A program made the translations under genes and the position numbers. This document shows, one piece after another, positions 6,235 through 16,828 of a stretch of 64,000 nucleotides of DNA (position 1 is its first letter; each line of letters begins with the position of its first letter). The notes under the pieces are model-generated. The model was not told the DNA's origin. It ran no database searches and saw only the letters and a list, made by a program, of their open reading frames with translations. Source of the DNA: Halomonas sp. M4R1S46 (GTDB lineage: Bacteria > Pseudomonadota > Gammaproteobacteria > Pseudomonadales > Halomonadaceae); assembly GCF_025725685.1 (NCBI RefSeq), contig NZ_CP107008.1, forward strand, positions 2,108,001 through 2,172,000, written 5' to 3'.

Positions 6235-8055
6235 TCAGGGCCGGCTGATCTCGGCCTGGTCGCGCAGGTGGTCGAGCAGGCCGGTGATGGCCGCCTGGGA
6301 GCGCAGCTGCTCGGCCATGCGCGCCACGAAGGACTCGATCTGCGCGTTGGGCTCGCCCTCGGTCACCTGCTCCAGGGCGATCAGCACCACGCGCTGGCCA
6401 TCCACGGCGTGGCCATAGACGGTTTCGCCGTCGCCCGGATGCGGCAGGCGGAAGACGCTCTCGATCACCGGCTCCGCCAGGTCGCTGCCGGCCTGGCGGC
6501 TCAGCGCGTCCTCACGTTGCCAGTCGAGGTCCAGCGACTCGCCGTCGCGCAAGGCGGCGAGCATCTCCTCGGCCCTGGCCTCGAGGGCCTGGCGGGCCTT
6601 GCGTGCCTCGACGGCCTCGGCGACCTGCGCGCGCACCTCCTCCAGCGGCAGGGTGGTGGCCTCTCGATGCTCGAGGACGCGCAGCACCATGCGCCGCTCC
6701 TCGTCGAGCTCGATCACCTCGCTGTTGAAGCCCTCCTCCAGCACGTCCGGCGAGAACGCCTGACGCATGACGCCGGGCTCGGCCAGCACGCCCTGGGCCC
6801 CGTCGCGGCTGATCCAGTCGCTCTCGTGCAGCTCGAGGTCGAGGCTCTCGGCCACGCTCGCCAGGTCCTCGGCGGCGAAGCTCTGGTCGATCAGGCGCTG
6901 GGCCCGCTCGTTGAAGGCATCGCCGACGCGCTCCATGGCGACCTGGCGGGCCAAGCGATCCCGAGCCTGCTCGAAGGACGGGCGATCCAGCTCGGTGACC
7001 TTGACCAGGTGCAGGCCGTTGTCGGTCTCGACGATATCCGATACCTGCCCCTCGGACAGGGCGAAGGCCGCCTCCTCGAAGGCCTCGCCGAAGAAGCCGC
7101 GGCTGATCACGCCCAGGTCGCCGCCGGCATCGCTGGTGGAGGCGTCGTCGGAGAATTCGGCGGCCAGGTCGGCGAAGGCCTCGCCGTCGGCCAGCCGTGA
7201 CTGGACCTCCTCCAGGCGCGCGACGGCCTCGTCGCGGGTCCGCTGGTCGCCGAAGGTCACCATGATATGCGCGACGCGGCGATCGGCGTCGGCGGCGTCG
7301 GCCTGCCAGGCCTCGCGCAGGGCCGCCTCGTCGACCTCCAGGTCCTCGGCCATGGCCTGGCGGTCCAGCACCACATAGGCCAGGCGCACCTGCTCGGGAC
7401 GCTGGTAGTCGTCGGCATGCGCTTCGTAGTAGTCGCGCAGCTCGCCCTCGCTGACCGCCGGGGCCGACTCGAGGTCGGACGGCACCAGGGCATGGTGGCG
7501 GAAGGTGCGGGTCTGGCGCTGCAACGCCGCCAGGCGCGCCTGCTCGCTGTCCAGGCTGAACTCGCTCATGGCCAGGCCCTGCTGCAGCTGGCGACGCTTC
7601 ATGTCGACCCTCAACTGCTGGCGAAACGACAGCGGCGTGAAGCCGGCGCTGGCCAGCCGGTTGCGGAACAGCTCGCGGTCGAAGCGCCCCTCCGCGTCCT
7701 GGAACTCCGGCAGGCCGACGATGAGCTGATCGAGCTGTGTCTCGGACAGGTGCAGCCCCCCCGCTTCGGCGTACTGGGTGAGCAGCCGGTCGGTGACCAG
7801 GGTATCGAGCATCTGGGCGCGCAGCTGGCGCTCCTGCTCCGGCGGCACCTGGCCGCTGCGGATGGCCCGCTGGACCTCGAGCTCCAGCTGCTGGCGGGTG
7901 ATCGGCTCGCCGTTTACCTCGGCGATCGTCTCGCCATCGCTGCCCAGCAGGCCGACCAGCGACTCCACGCCGAACAGCGCCATGGTCACGACCACGGCGC
8001 CGATGATGATCTTGGCACCCCAACTGGTGGAGCGGTCACGAATACTTTGCAGCAT
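6235..8055 (-). CDS. ppiD: Periplasmic folding factor PpiD, membrane-anchored parvulin-type chaperone
   Basis: The 606-residue protein has a short cytoplasmic start (MLQSIRDRSTSWGAK) and one membrane segment at about residues 14-36, then a large periplasmic part. A SurA-N-like region (about 40-180) starts with AEVNGEPITRQQL. A single rotamase (PpiC) domain lies at about 265-365, visible from VAHIMVTFG through GGDLGVISRGFF to DNGLHLVKV. It assists folding of newly translocated proteins near the Sec translocon. Length and layout match E. coli PpiD (623). It follows hupB on the same strand, as in E. coli and Pseudomonas, separated by a terminator-like hairpin. Confidence 0.93.
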   Translation of the reverse strand: MLQSIRDRSTSWGAKIIIGAVVVTMALFGVESLVGLLGSDGETIAEVNGEPITRQQLELEVQRAIRSGQVPPEQERQLRAQMLDTLVTDRLLTQYAEAGGLHLSETQLDQLIVGLPEFQDAEGRFDRELFRNRLASAGFTPLSFRQQLRVDMKRRQLQQGLAMSEFSLDSEQARLAALQRQTRTFRHHALVPSDLESAPAVSEGELRDYYEAHADDYQRPEQVRLAYVVLDRQAMAEDLEVDEAALREAWQADAADADRRVAHIMVTFGDQRTRDEAVARLEEVQSRLADGEAFADLAAEFSDDASTSDAGGDLGVISRGFFGEAFEEAAFALSEGQVSDIVETDNGLHLVKVTELDRPSFEQARDRLARQVAMERVGDAFNERAQRLIDQSFAAEDLASVAESLDLELHESDWISRDGAQGVLAEPGVMRQAFSPDVLEEGFNSEVIELDEERRMVLRVLEHREATTLPLEEVRAQVAEAVEARKARQALEARAEEMLAALRDGESLDLDWQREDALSRQAGSDLAEPVIESVFRLPHPGDGETVYGHAVDGQRVVLIALEQVTEGEPNAQIESFVARMAEQLRSQAAITGLLDHLRDQAEISRP

Positions 8056-8156
8056 GCAGGCCTCTGCGGATCAAGTGTGTCGGGTCGCGCCACATTATAC
8101 GCATCCGGGTCGGGGCCGCGACCGTGGAAGGAACGACCCGGAGGCGCAGGGCGCGG

Positions 8157-8198
8157 CCAAAAACGAAAACAGGCGCACCGCGGAAGCGATGCGCCTGT
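8157..8198 (-). terminator. Rho-independent terminator downstream of hupB
   Basis: Read on the minus strand, ACAGGCGCA (8198-8190) pairs with TGCGCCTGT (8177-8169). The stem is followed by TTTTCGTTTTT. It lies 40 bp after the hupB stop and before ppiD, so hupB probably ends as a monocistronic message. Confidence 0.85.
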
Positions 8199-8237
8199 AC
8201 TGGATCAGTCGTCAATGACTGGGCAAGCGGCGCTGCC

Positions 8238-8510
8238 TCAGTTGACGGAATCCTTGAGCGCCTTGCCGGCCTTGAAGCTCGGCACCTTGGCGGCGCTGAT
8301 CTCGATCGGCTCACCGGTCTGCGGGTTGCGACCGGTGCGGGCCGCACGCTCCTTGACGGTGAAAGTGCCGAAACCCACCAGGGAAACGCTGTCGCCCTTC
8401 TTCAGGCTGTCGGCCACGGTCTCGACCATGGCATCCAGCGCGCGAGAAGCGGCCGCCTTGGGAATGTCGGCAGACGCGGCAATGGCTTCGATCAGCTCGG
8501 ATTTGTTCAC
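8238..8510 (-). CDS. hupB: Histone-like DNA-binding protein HU, beta type
   Basis: The gene encodes a 90-residue nucleoid protein of the HU/IHF family. It binds and bends DNA without strong sequence preference, as a dimer. The N-terminus MNKSELIEAIAASADIPKAA and the conserved GFGTFTVKERAARTGRNP signature (about 46-63), with the intercalating Pro in the arm, are intact. The length is exactly that of E. coli HupB. It sits directly downstream of lon, has its own consensus-like promoter (8593-8622) and is followed by a strong terminator. Confidence 0.97.
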   Translation of the reverse strand: MNKSELIEAIAASADIPKAAASRALDAMVETVADSLKKGDSVSLVGFGTFTVKERAARTGRNPQTGEPIEISAAKVPSFKAGKALKDSVN

Positions 8511-8592
8511 ACTTCACCCCTTGACTGTTTCGTAAATTGGCTCTAATCGGCGAGACTTACGGCTGACTGACGCGATCACAGCATGGCGGTAA

Positions 8593-8622
8593 TTTATAGC
8601 AATGCGATGAAAGGCCTGTCAA
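8593..8622 (-). promoter_or_regulatory. Sigma-70 promoter of hupB
   Basis: On the minus strand a perfect -35 box TTGACA (8622-8617) is followed after 18 bp by TATAAA (8598-8593). The hupB ATG lies about 83 bp downstream. This is one of the best sigma-70 matches seen in the window and fits a very abundant protein. Confidence 0.75.
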
Positions 8623-8642
8623 GCAACCATCCCTGACAATCC

Positions 8643-8676
8643 CCATCATGGCGGGGTTTCTGCCCCGACATGATGG
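8643..8676 (-). terminator. Hairpin downstream of lon
   Basis: CCATCATG (8643-8650) pairs with CATGATGG (8669-8676), with an inner GGGG/CCCC pairing and a six-base loop. It begins about 11 bp after the lon stop codon. No strong T-tract follows on the minus strand, so it may be a weak terminator or an mRNA 3'-end stabiliser rather than a canonical Rho-independent terminator. Confidence 0.5.
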
Positions 8677-8687
8677 CGAAAATGTCG

Positions 8688-11096
<2,409 letters not shown>

Positions 11097-11133
11097 CGCA
11101 GACGTTCCTCAAACGATCAATGGGATACCAAGG

Positions 11134-11162
11134 GAGTGGGGGCGCCGGCGCGGCATTACAAG
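11134..11162 (-). promoter_or_regulatory. Possible sigma-32 (heat-shock) promoter of lon
   Basis: On the minus strand CTTGTA (11162-11157) is followed 14 bp later by GCCCCCACT (11143-11135), close to the RpoH pattern CTTGAA then CCCCATNT. It lies 40-65 bp before the lon ATG and after the clpX terminator. Lon is a classical heat-shock protein, so the position makes sense, but the match is imperfect. Confidence 0.4.
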
Positions 11163-11181
11163 GCCGCCGCGGCGGCGGCGC

Positions 11182-11207
11182 AAAGAAAAGGGCCGCCTGG
11201 GCGGCCC
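11182..11207 (-). terminator. Rho-independent terminator downstream of clpX
   Basis: On the minus strand GGGCCGCC (11207-11200) pairs with GGCGGCCC (11197-11190), with a two-base loop. The stem is followed by TTTTCTTT. It separates clpX from lon. Confidence 0.85.
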
Positions 11208-11263
11208 CTTTCCTGGGCAGGCTGGCGGGTGCCCCGACGCATCGGGAGCGACGCCGCGGCGGC

Positions 11264-12544
11264 CTAGCCGTCGGTACCGTCGACCCGCGGCTGCTCCTGC
11301 TGGGAATACATCAGCAGCGGCTCGCTCTCGCCGGCGATCACCGAGGCATCGATCACCACCTTGGTGATCCCCTCCAGGGAAGGAATCTCGTACATGGTGT
11401 CGAGCAGCACCGACTCGAGGATGGAGCGCAGGCCGCGGGCCCCGGTCTTGCGGGCCATGGCCTTGCCGGCCACCGCACGCAGGGCGTCCTCGCGGAAGTC
11501 GAGCTCCACGCCCTCCATCTCGAACAGCCGGCCGTACTGCTTGATCAGCGAGTTCTTCGGCTCGGTGAGGATCTGGATCAGCGCATCCTCGGTGAGCTCG
11601 GTGAGGGTTGCGATCACCGGCAGGCGGCCGACGAACTCGGGAATCAGGCCGAACTTGACCAGGTCCTCGGGCTCCACGTCGAGCAGCAGGTCGCCGACGC
11701 CCTTGGTCTCGTCCTTGCTCTTGACCTCGGCGTTGAAACCGATGCCGCCCTTCTCGGCGCGATCCCGGATCACCTTGTCGAGCCCGGCGAAGGCGCCGCC
11801 GACGATGAACAGGATGTTGCCGGTGTCGACCTGCAGGAATTCCTGCTGCGGATGCTTCCGGCCGCCCTGGGGCGGCACCGAGGCGGTGGTGCCCTCGATC
11901 AGCTTGAGCAGGGCCTGCTGCACGCCCTCCCCGGAGACGTCCCGGGTGATGGAGGGGTTGTCGGACTTGCGCGAGATCTTGTCGATCTCGTCGATGTAGA
12001 CGATGCCACGCTGGGCCTTGTCGACGTCGTAGTCGCACTTCTGCAGCAGCTTCTGGATGATGTTCTCGACATCCTCCCCCACATAGCCGGCTTCGGTCAG
12101 GGTGGTGGCGTCGGCGATGGTGAACGGCACGTTGAGCAGCCGGGCGAGGGTCTCGGCCAGCAGCGTCTTGCCGCTGCCGGTGGGCCCGATCAGCAGGATG
12201 TTGGACTTGCCGAGCTCCACCTCGTCGCCCTTCACGCCGTAGCGCAGCCGCTTGTAGTGATTGTAGACCGCCACCGACAGCACCATCTTGGCGCGGTCCT
12301 GGCCGATCACGTAGTCGTCGAGGGTGTGACGAATCTCGCGGGGGGCCGGCAGACGCTCCTCGTCGCTCTCGGCATCGGCATCGAGCACCTCCTCGCGAAT
12401 GATGTCGTTGCACAGGTCGACACACTCATCGCAGATATAGACGGACGGGCCGGCAATCAGCTTGCGCACCTCGTTCTGGTTCTTGCCGCAGAACGAGCAG
12501 TACAGCAGCTTGCCGCCTTCGTCCTTGCCTTTGCCGTCGGCCAT
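11264..12544 (-). CDS. clpX: ATP-dependent unfoldase ClpX
   Basis: The 426-residue AAA+ unfoldase selects substrates and threads them into ClpP. The N-terminal zinc-binding domain shows CSFC and CDECVDLC (four Cys, about 16-44). Walker A GPTGSGKTLLAETLA and the pore-loop motif GYVGEDVENI follow, with the sensor region DEIDKI in the AAA module. The length matches E. coli (424). The frame is open for ten residues upstream, but the ATG at 12544 gives the family-typical start MADGKGKDEGGK. It lies 76 bp downstream of clpP on the same strand. Confidence 0.98.
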   Translation of the reverse strand: MADGKGKDEGGKLLYCSFCGKNQNEVRKLIAGPSVYICDECVDLCNDIIREEVLDADAESDEERLPAPREIRHTLDDYVIGQDRAKMVLSVAVYNHYKRLRYGVKGDEVELGKSNILLIGPTGSGKTLLAETLARLLNVPFTIADATTLTEAGYVGEDVENIIQKLLQKCDYDVDKAQRGIVYIDEIDKISRKSDNPSITRDVSGEGVQQALLKLIEGTTASVPPQGGRKHPQQEFLQVDTGNILFIVGGAFAGLDKVIRDRAEKGGIGFNAEVKSKDETKGVGDLLLDVEPEDLVKFGLIPEFVGRLPVIATLTELTEDALIQILTEPKNSLIKQYGRLFEMEGVELDFREDALRAVAGKAMARKTGARGLRSILESVLLDTMYEIPSLEGITKVVIDASVIAGESEPLLMYSQQEQPRVDGTDG

Positions 12545-12620
12545 TCGCGTACCTCTCTCGCAGCGGCGGCCCAAGGGCCGCCGGGAATCACGTAATCAGA
12601 GCGTGGATGATTTCACGCTA

Positions 12621-13241
12621 TCAGGATGTCGGCCGCTTATCCAGCACGGCATCGATCAGGCCATACTCCGCGGCCTGCGGACCGTCCATGAAGTTGTCGC
12701 GGTCGGTATCCCGGGCGATGGTCTCGATGTCCTGCCCGGTATGGTGGGCCAGGATATGGTTGAGACGATCGCGGATGCCGAGGATCTCGCGGGTATGGAT
12801 CTCGATGTCCGAGGCCTGACCCTGGTAGCCGCCGAGCGGCTGGTGGATCATCATCCGCGAATTGGGCAGGCAGTAGCGCTTGCCCGCCGCGCCCCCGGCG
12901 AGCAGCAGCGCGCCCATGCTCGCCGCCTGGCCGATGCACACGGTGGAGACGTCGGGCTTGATGAACTGCATGGTGTCATAGACCGACATTCCCGCGGTGA
13001 CCGACCCGCCCGGGGAGTTGATGTAGAGGTGCACGTCCTTGTCCGGGTTCTCGGACTCGAGGAACAGCAGCTGGGCCACCAGCAGGTTGGCCATGTAGTC
13101 TTCCACCGGCCCCACCAGGAAGATCACGCGCTCCTTGAGCAGGCGGGAATAAATGTCGTAGGCCCGCTCGCCGCGTGCGCTCTGTTCGACCACCATGGGC
13201 ACCAGGCCGCCGGCGGATTGGATATCGAACTCGTTGCTCAT
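12621..13241 (-). CDS. clpP: ATP-dependent Clp protease proteolytic subunit
   Basis: The 206-residue serine peptidase forms the tetradecameric ClpP barrel. The catalytic triad is visible: Ser in GQAASMGALLL (about 110), His in MMIHQPLGG (about 135), and Asp in DTDRDNFM. Length equals the E. coli proprotein (207). It lies between tig and clpX in the conserved cluster, 90 bp after tig. Confidence 0.98.
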   Translation of the reverse strand: MSNEFDIQSAGGLVPMVVEQSARGERAYDIYSRLLKERVIFLVGPVEDYMANLLVAQLLFLESENPDKDVHLYINSPGGSVTAGMSVYDTMQFIKPDVSTVCIGQAASMGALLLAGGAAGKRYCLPNSRMMIHQPLGGYQGQASDIEIHTREILGIRDRLNHILAHHTGQDIETIARDTDRDNFMDGPQAAEYGLIDAVLDKRPTS

Positions 13242-13331
13242 CTGGGTGATGTCCTTGCATCCGGTGTATGGAAGCGACGCCTGACACCCCGTCCGGCCGC
13301 GGGCGACCGGACGGGAGGACCGGGACGGGGA

Positions 13332-14690
13332 TCAGGCCTGACTGGCTTCGCCCTCGACCTCGTCGGCCTCTTCGGCGTCGCCGCCCTGCTGCTGGGCCGC
13401 GGCGAGTGCCTCCTGATAGCCCATCTCGACGTCCTTGACGGTGGCCTGCTCGAGCAGGGCATCGACCGCCTTCTCTTCAAGAATGGCGGACTTGACCTGA
13501 CTTTTCATCTGGTCGTTGCCCATGTAGTACTCGACCACCTGCTGCGGGTCCTGGTACTGCTGGGCCAGCTCCTCGACCTTGGCCTTGATCTCGTCGTCGG
13601 AGGCATCGAGCTCGCCGGACTTGATCACCTCGGCCAGCAGCAGGCCGATCTGCACCCGGCTCTTGGCCTGCTCGGCGAACAGCTCGTCGGGCAGCTGGCT
13701 GACGTCGAAGTCCTCGCCGAGGCCGAACTGCTGGGCCGCCTGACGCTTGAGTCCGTCGGTCTCCTGCTGGATCAGGGCCTGCGGGACCGGAATGTCGTTG
13801 GCCTGCTTCAGCGCCTCGAGGACCTGCTGCTTGACGCGGTTGTCGACCGCCTGGCCGGCCTCGCGCTTCATGTTCTTGGTGATCTCGTCACGGAACTTGT
13901 CCAGGTCGCCGTCCTCGACGCCGAACTGCTTGACGAACTCCGCGTCCACCTCGGGCAGGGACTGGGCCTTGACCGCATGGACCTTGACCTGGAAGGTCGC
14001 TTCCTGGCCGGCCAGGTTCTCGGCCTGGTAGTCCTCGGGGAAGGTGACCTTGAGCTCCTTGTCGTCACCGGCCTTGGCACCGATCAGCTGCTCCTCGAAG
14101 CCGGGGATGAAGCTGCCGGAACCGATCACCAGGTCGTGGCCCTCGGCGCTGCCGCCCTCGAAGGGCTCGCCGCCCAGGTAGCCCTGGAAGTCGATGGTCA
14201 GCTGGTCGCCGTCCTCGGCGCCCCGTTCGACCTCTTCCCAGCCGGCGTTCTGCTTGCGCAGGGTCTCGATCATCTCGTCGACGTCGGCGTCGGTCACCTC
14301 GACCACGGGACGCTCGACCTCGGTGCCCTCGATGGAGGCCAGCTCGACCTCGGGGTACACCTCGAGGGTCGCGGTGAACTCGAGATCCTTGCCGGCCTCG
14401 TTGACCTCGGCCTCGATCTCCGGATAACCGGCCGGGTTGAGGTTCTCGTCGGTGATGGCACGCACGTAGCGCTCGCGCATCACTTCGCCGACCACCTCGT
14501 TGCGGACCTCGCTGCCGTAACGCTGACGGATCACCGACATCGGCACCCTGCCCTTGCGGAAACCATCCATGCGCACGTTCTTGGCGGCGTCCTTGAGACG
14601 GGCGGCAACGGCCTCGTCGATTTCGGCGGCCGGCACCTGCACCTTGATGCGGCGTTCAATCTGGGAGGTCGTATCGACGGAAACTTGCAT
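13332..14690 (-). CDS. tig: Trigger factor, ribosome-associated chaperone
   Basis: The 452-residue trigger factor binds nascent chains at the ribosome exit and has prolyl isomerase activity. The ribosome-docking signature GFRKGRVPMSVI is clear near residue 45. A central FKBP-like domain (about 150-245) includes GDQLTIDFQGYLGGEPFEGG, and a C-terminal arm domain ends with an acidic tail. I chose the ATG at 14690, which follows AGGACAATTC (AGGA Shine-Dalgarno) and gives the canonical MQVSVDTTSQIERRI start. The frame is open for another 102 codons, but that sequence is not family-like. The tRNA operon lies upstream. Confidence 0.97.
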   Translation of the reverse strand: MQVSVDTTSQIERRIKVQVPAAEIDEAVAARLKDAAKNVRMDGFRKGRVPMSVIRQRYGSEVRNEVVGEVMRERYVRAITDENLNPAGYPEIEAEVNEAGKDLEFTATLEVYPEVELASIEGTEVERPVVEVTDADVDEMIETLRKQNAGWEEVERGAEDGDQLTIDFQGYLGGEPFEGGSAEGHDLVIGSGSFIPGFEEQLIGAKAGDDKELKVTFPEDYQAENLAGQEATFQVKVHAVKAQSLPEVDAEFVKQFGVEDGDLDKFRDEITKNMKREAGQAVDNRVKQQVLEALKQANDIPVPQALIQQETDGLKRQAAQQFGLGEDFDVSQLPDELFAEQAKSRVQIGLLLAEVIKSGELDASDDEIKAKVEELAQQYQDPQQVVEYYMGNDQMKSQVKSAILEEKAVDALLEQATVKDVEMGYQEALAAAQQQGGDAEEADEVEGEASQA

Positions 14691-14951
14691 GAATTGTCCT
14701 CTACCGACTGGGGCGTTCTGTGGAATGCGTGAAACGTTCAAAGGAGGGAATTCTATGAATCCCACCGGGCAGTGGCAAGCGCCATGGCTGAACAGATGGG
14801 GGCATGCAACCTTATAGACAAGGGGGAGGCGCAGATTCTCCCGCGGTCGATCCGACGCGGCCCTGCCAACGCGAAAAACGCCACGCACGAGGGTGCGCCG
14901 CGATACGGGCAAGCGAGTCACTGCATGAGTAATAAAAGAAGAGGGAGGCAA

Positions 14952-15027
14952 TGGGGTGGATGATGGGGATCGAACCCACGACCACCGGAGCCACAATCCG
15001 GGGCTCTACCACTGAGCTACATCCACC
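14952..15027 (-). tRNA. tRNA-His (anticodon GTG), copy B
   Basis: The minus strand folds into a full cloverleaf of 76 nt with an encoded CCA (14954-14952). The extra 5' G(-1) typical of tRNA-His is present, opposite C73. The anticodon loop is TTGTGGC with anticodon GTG. It is identical to the copy at 15051-15126, with 23 bp between them. Confidence 0.97.
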
Positions 15028-15050
15028 ACTGCCTGGAGAGCGTGTCGAGA

Positions 15051-15126
15051 TGGGGTGGATGATGGGGATCGAACCCACGACCACCGGAGCCACAATCCGG
15101 GGCTCTACCACTGAGCTACATCCACC
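15051..15126 (-). tRNA. tRNA-His (anticodon GTG), copy A
   Basis: This is a second tRNA-His of 76 nt with identical sequence, including G(-1), the GTG anticodon and the encoded CCA. It is the third gene of a minus-strand tRNA operon (Pro, Arg, His, His) upstream of tig. In Pseudomonas and E. coli a Leu tRNA usually lies in this neighbourhood; here the histidine gene is doubled. Confidence 0.97.
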
Positions 15127-15180
15127 ATTTCGACACTGCCCGACCGAACGATCCGAGGGCCGGAAGCCACCACTTCAACG

Positions 15181-15257
15181 TGGCGCGCCCAGCAGGACTC
15201 GAACCTGCAACCTACGGCTTAGAAGGCCGTTGCTCTATCCGGTTGAGCTATGGGCGC
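15181..15257 (-). tRNA. tRNA-Arg (anticodon TCT)
   Basis: The 77-nt cloverleaf has acceptor GCGCCCA paired with TGGGCGC, G73 and an encoded CCA. The anticodon loop is CTTCTAA with anticodon TCT, which reads AGA/AGG. It is the second gene of the operon. Confidence 0.97.
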
Positions 15258-15325
15258 ATTCTACGTTCCCGAGCGCCTGACCGCAAGCCAATGATGAAAT
15301 TTATTTCAATTCAATCAATAGCTTG

Positions 15326-15402
15326 TGGTCGGGGTGGAGGGATTCGAACCCCCGACATCCTGCTCCCAAAGCAGGCGCGCTACCAGACTGCGCTACACCC
15401 CG
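15326..15402 (-). tRNA. tRNA-Pro (anticodon TGG)
   Basis: The 77-nt cloverleaf has acceptor CGGGGTG paired with CACCCCG, A73 and an encoded CCA. The anticodon loop is TTTGGGA with anticodon TGG, which reads the CCN family by wobble. It is the promoter-proximal gene of the operon. Confidence 0.97.
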
Positions 15403-15455
15403 CCGGCTCTTGCACGGCCCTGACGCCGCCGCAGGGGCCTCGTCAAGCGCTGCGT

Positions 15456-15483
15456 ATTCTACGGGACTCTCCGCCCGCGTCAA
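15456..15483 (-). promoter_or_regulatory. Promoter of the Pro-Arg-His-His tRNA operon
   Basis: On the minus strand TTGACG (15483-15478) is followed after 16 bp by TAGAAT (15461-15456), then ACGCAGCGC. The first tRNA begins about 53 bp downstream. The intergenic region 15403-15709 (307 bp) holds this promoter and a CCCTCAC heptamer array; I see no gene in it. Confidence 0.7.
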
Positions 15484-15540
15484 GCCGCAACGCCCACTCA
15501 TCAGGTGCTTAGCCCCCTCAACTCCTCCTTCACCGCCCGT

Positions 15541-15589
15541 CCCTCACCCCTCACCCCTCACCCCTCACCCCTCACCCCTCACCCCTCAC
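15541..15589. repeat. (CCCTCAC)7 heptamer tandem array
   Basis: Seven perfect tandem CCCTCAC units lie between the tRNA operon promoter and the second folD. Degenerate pieces of the same family occur at 6170-6235, 16583-16630, 17340-17385, 29878-29900 and 30273-30300, always intergenic. The G-rich strand reads GTGAGGG, with a three-base G tract in each unit that becomes GGGG where units abut. Confidence 0.9.
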
Positions 15590-15709
15590 CGCCTCGTCCC
15601 TCGAACCTCGCCCCTCGTTCCTGCCCCGCTTTGCCTTAACGCCCGGTCATGCGAAAATCGCCTTCCCCTATTCATCACCTTCATCACCCGACCACCAGAG
15701 GGAAGCTCG

Positions 15710-16582
15710 ATGACCGCCCAACTGATCGATGGCAAGTCCATTGCCGCCCGAGTCCGCCAGCAGGTCGCACGCCAGGTGCAGGCACGCCGCGAGGCCGGCG
15801 CGCGCGCCCCGGGACTCGCCGTCGTGCTGGTGGGCGAGGACCCGGCCTCCGCGGTCTACGTGCGCAACAAGCAACGCGCCTGCGAGGAGGCCGGCATCCA
15901 CTCGATCAAGCACCAGCTGCCCGCCGAGACCTCCCAGGCCGACCTGGAGCGGCTGGTCGACGAGCTCAACGCCGACCCGAGCGTGGACGGCATCCTGGTC
16001 CAGCTGCCGCTTTCCGAGCACCTCGATCCGCGGCCGATCCTCGAACGCATCCAGCCGCACAAGGACGTCGATGGCTTCCATCCCTACAACCTGGGACGCC
16101 TGGCCCAGCGCCTGCCGCTGCTGCGCCCCTGCACGCCCAAGGGAGTGATCACCCTGCTGCAGGAGACCGGGCTCAAGGTGCGCGGCCTGGACGCCACCGT
16201 GGTCGGCGCCTCCAACATCGTCGGCCGCCCCATGGCCCTCGAGCTGATGCTGGCCGGCTGCACCACCACCGTGTGCCACCGCTTCACCCGCAACCTCGAG
16301 GAGCACGTGCGCCGGGCCGAGCTGCTGGTGGTCGCGGTCGGCCAGCCCGGGCTGGTCAAGGGCGAGTGGGTACGCGACGACGCCATCGTCATCGACGTGG
16401 GCATCAACCGCCAGGAGGACGGCCGCCTGATCGGCGATGTCGATTTCGAGCCCGCCGCCGCCCGCGCCAGCTATATCACCCCGGTCCCCGGCGGCGTCGG
16501 CCCCATGACCGTCGCCTCGCTGCTCGAGAACACCCTGCTCGCCGCCGAGATGCATGACGCCATGGCGCTGGGGAAAGCGTGA
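15710..16582 (+). CDS. folD: Bifunctional methylenetetrahydrofolate dehydrogenase/cyclohydrolase, second FolD copy
   Basis: The 290-residue enzyme is the canonical gammaproteobacterial FolD, which produces 10-formyl-THF for purine and fMet synthesis. Catalytic residues are intact in YVRNK, ILVQLPLS and KDVDGFHP, and the NADP-binding loop is VVGASNIVGRP as in E. coli. The C-terminal TPVPGGVGPMTVASL block is complete. The ATG at 15710, preceded by GGGAAG, gives the standard length. The frame is open for 129 codons upstream but crosses a tRNA gene and a heptamer array, so that part is not coding. Another folD lies at 3951. Confidence 0.97.
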   Translation: MTAQLIDGKSIAARVRQQVARQVQARREAGARAPGLAVVLVGEDPASAVYVRNKQRACEEAGIHSIKHQLPAETSQADLERLVDELNADPSVDGILVQLPLSEHLDPRPILERIQPHKDVDGFHPYNLGRLAQRLPLLRPCTPKGVITLLQETGLKVRGLDATVVGASNIVGRPMALELMLAGCTTTVCHRFTRNLEEHVRRAELLVVAVGQPGLVKGEWVRDDAIVIDVGINRQEDGRLIGDVDFEPAAARASYITPVPGGVGPMTVASLLENTLLAAEMHDAMALGKA

Positions 16583-16621
16583 GGGGTAAGGAGTGAGGGG
16601 TAAGGAGTGAGGGACGAGGGA

Positions 16622-16730
16622 CGAGGGGCGCCGGGGACAGGTCGAAGAGGGGGTCCTACGCCATGGATGGCGTCGGTAGCGCCCAGGGAAGGGTTTACAG
16701 CGCCCCCTCGAGACCTGTCGACGGATCAGC
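16622..16730. repeat. Structured dispersed repeat, copy 3 of 3 (upstream of luxS)
   Basis: Stems are GACAGGTC (16636-16643) with GACCTGTC (16712-16719), GAGGGGG (16647-16653) with CCCCCTC (16703-16709), and an inner hairpin ACGCCAT (16658-16664) with ATGGCGT (16667-16673). It lies about 100 bp before the luxS ATG. A possible -10 box TAGAAT (16785-16790) between the repeat and luxS suggests the repeat may lie outside the luxS transcript. Confidence 0.8.
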
Positions 16731-16828
16731 CCCGAGTATCGCCAACGACGACTGCCGACCCGTGCACCCTTCGTCGCACTCCGATAGAATATCCGGCTAT
16801 TTCTCCACCGACTCGTAGAGGTCCGTCG

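Noticed and set aside
12462..14732. 756-codon plus-strand open frame opposite clpX, clpP and tig
   Set aside because: It spans three well-supported minus-strand genes and their gaps. The Leu/Gly/His-rich composition is typical of an antisense frame.
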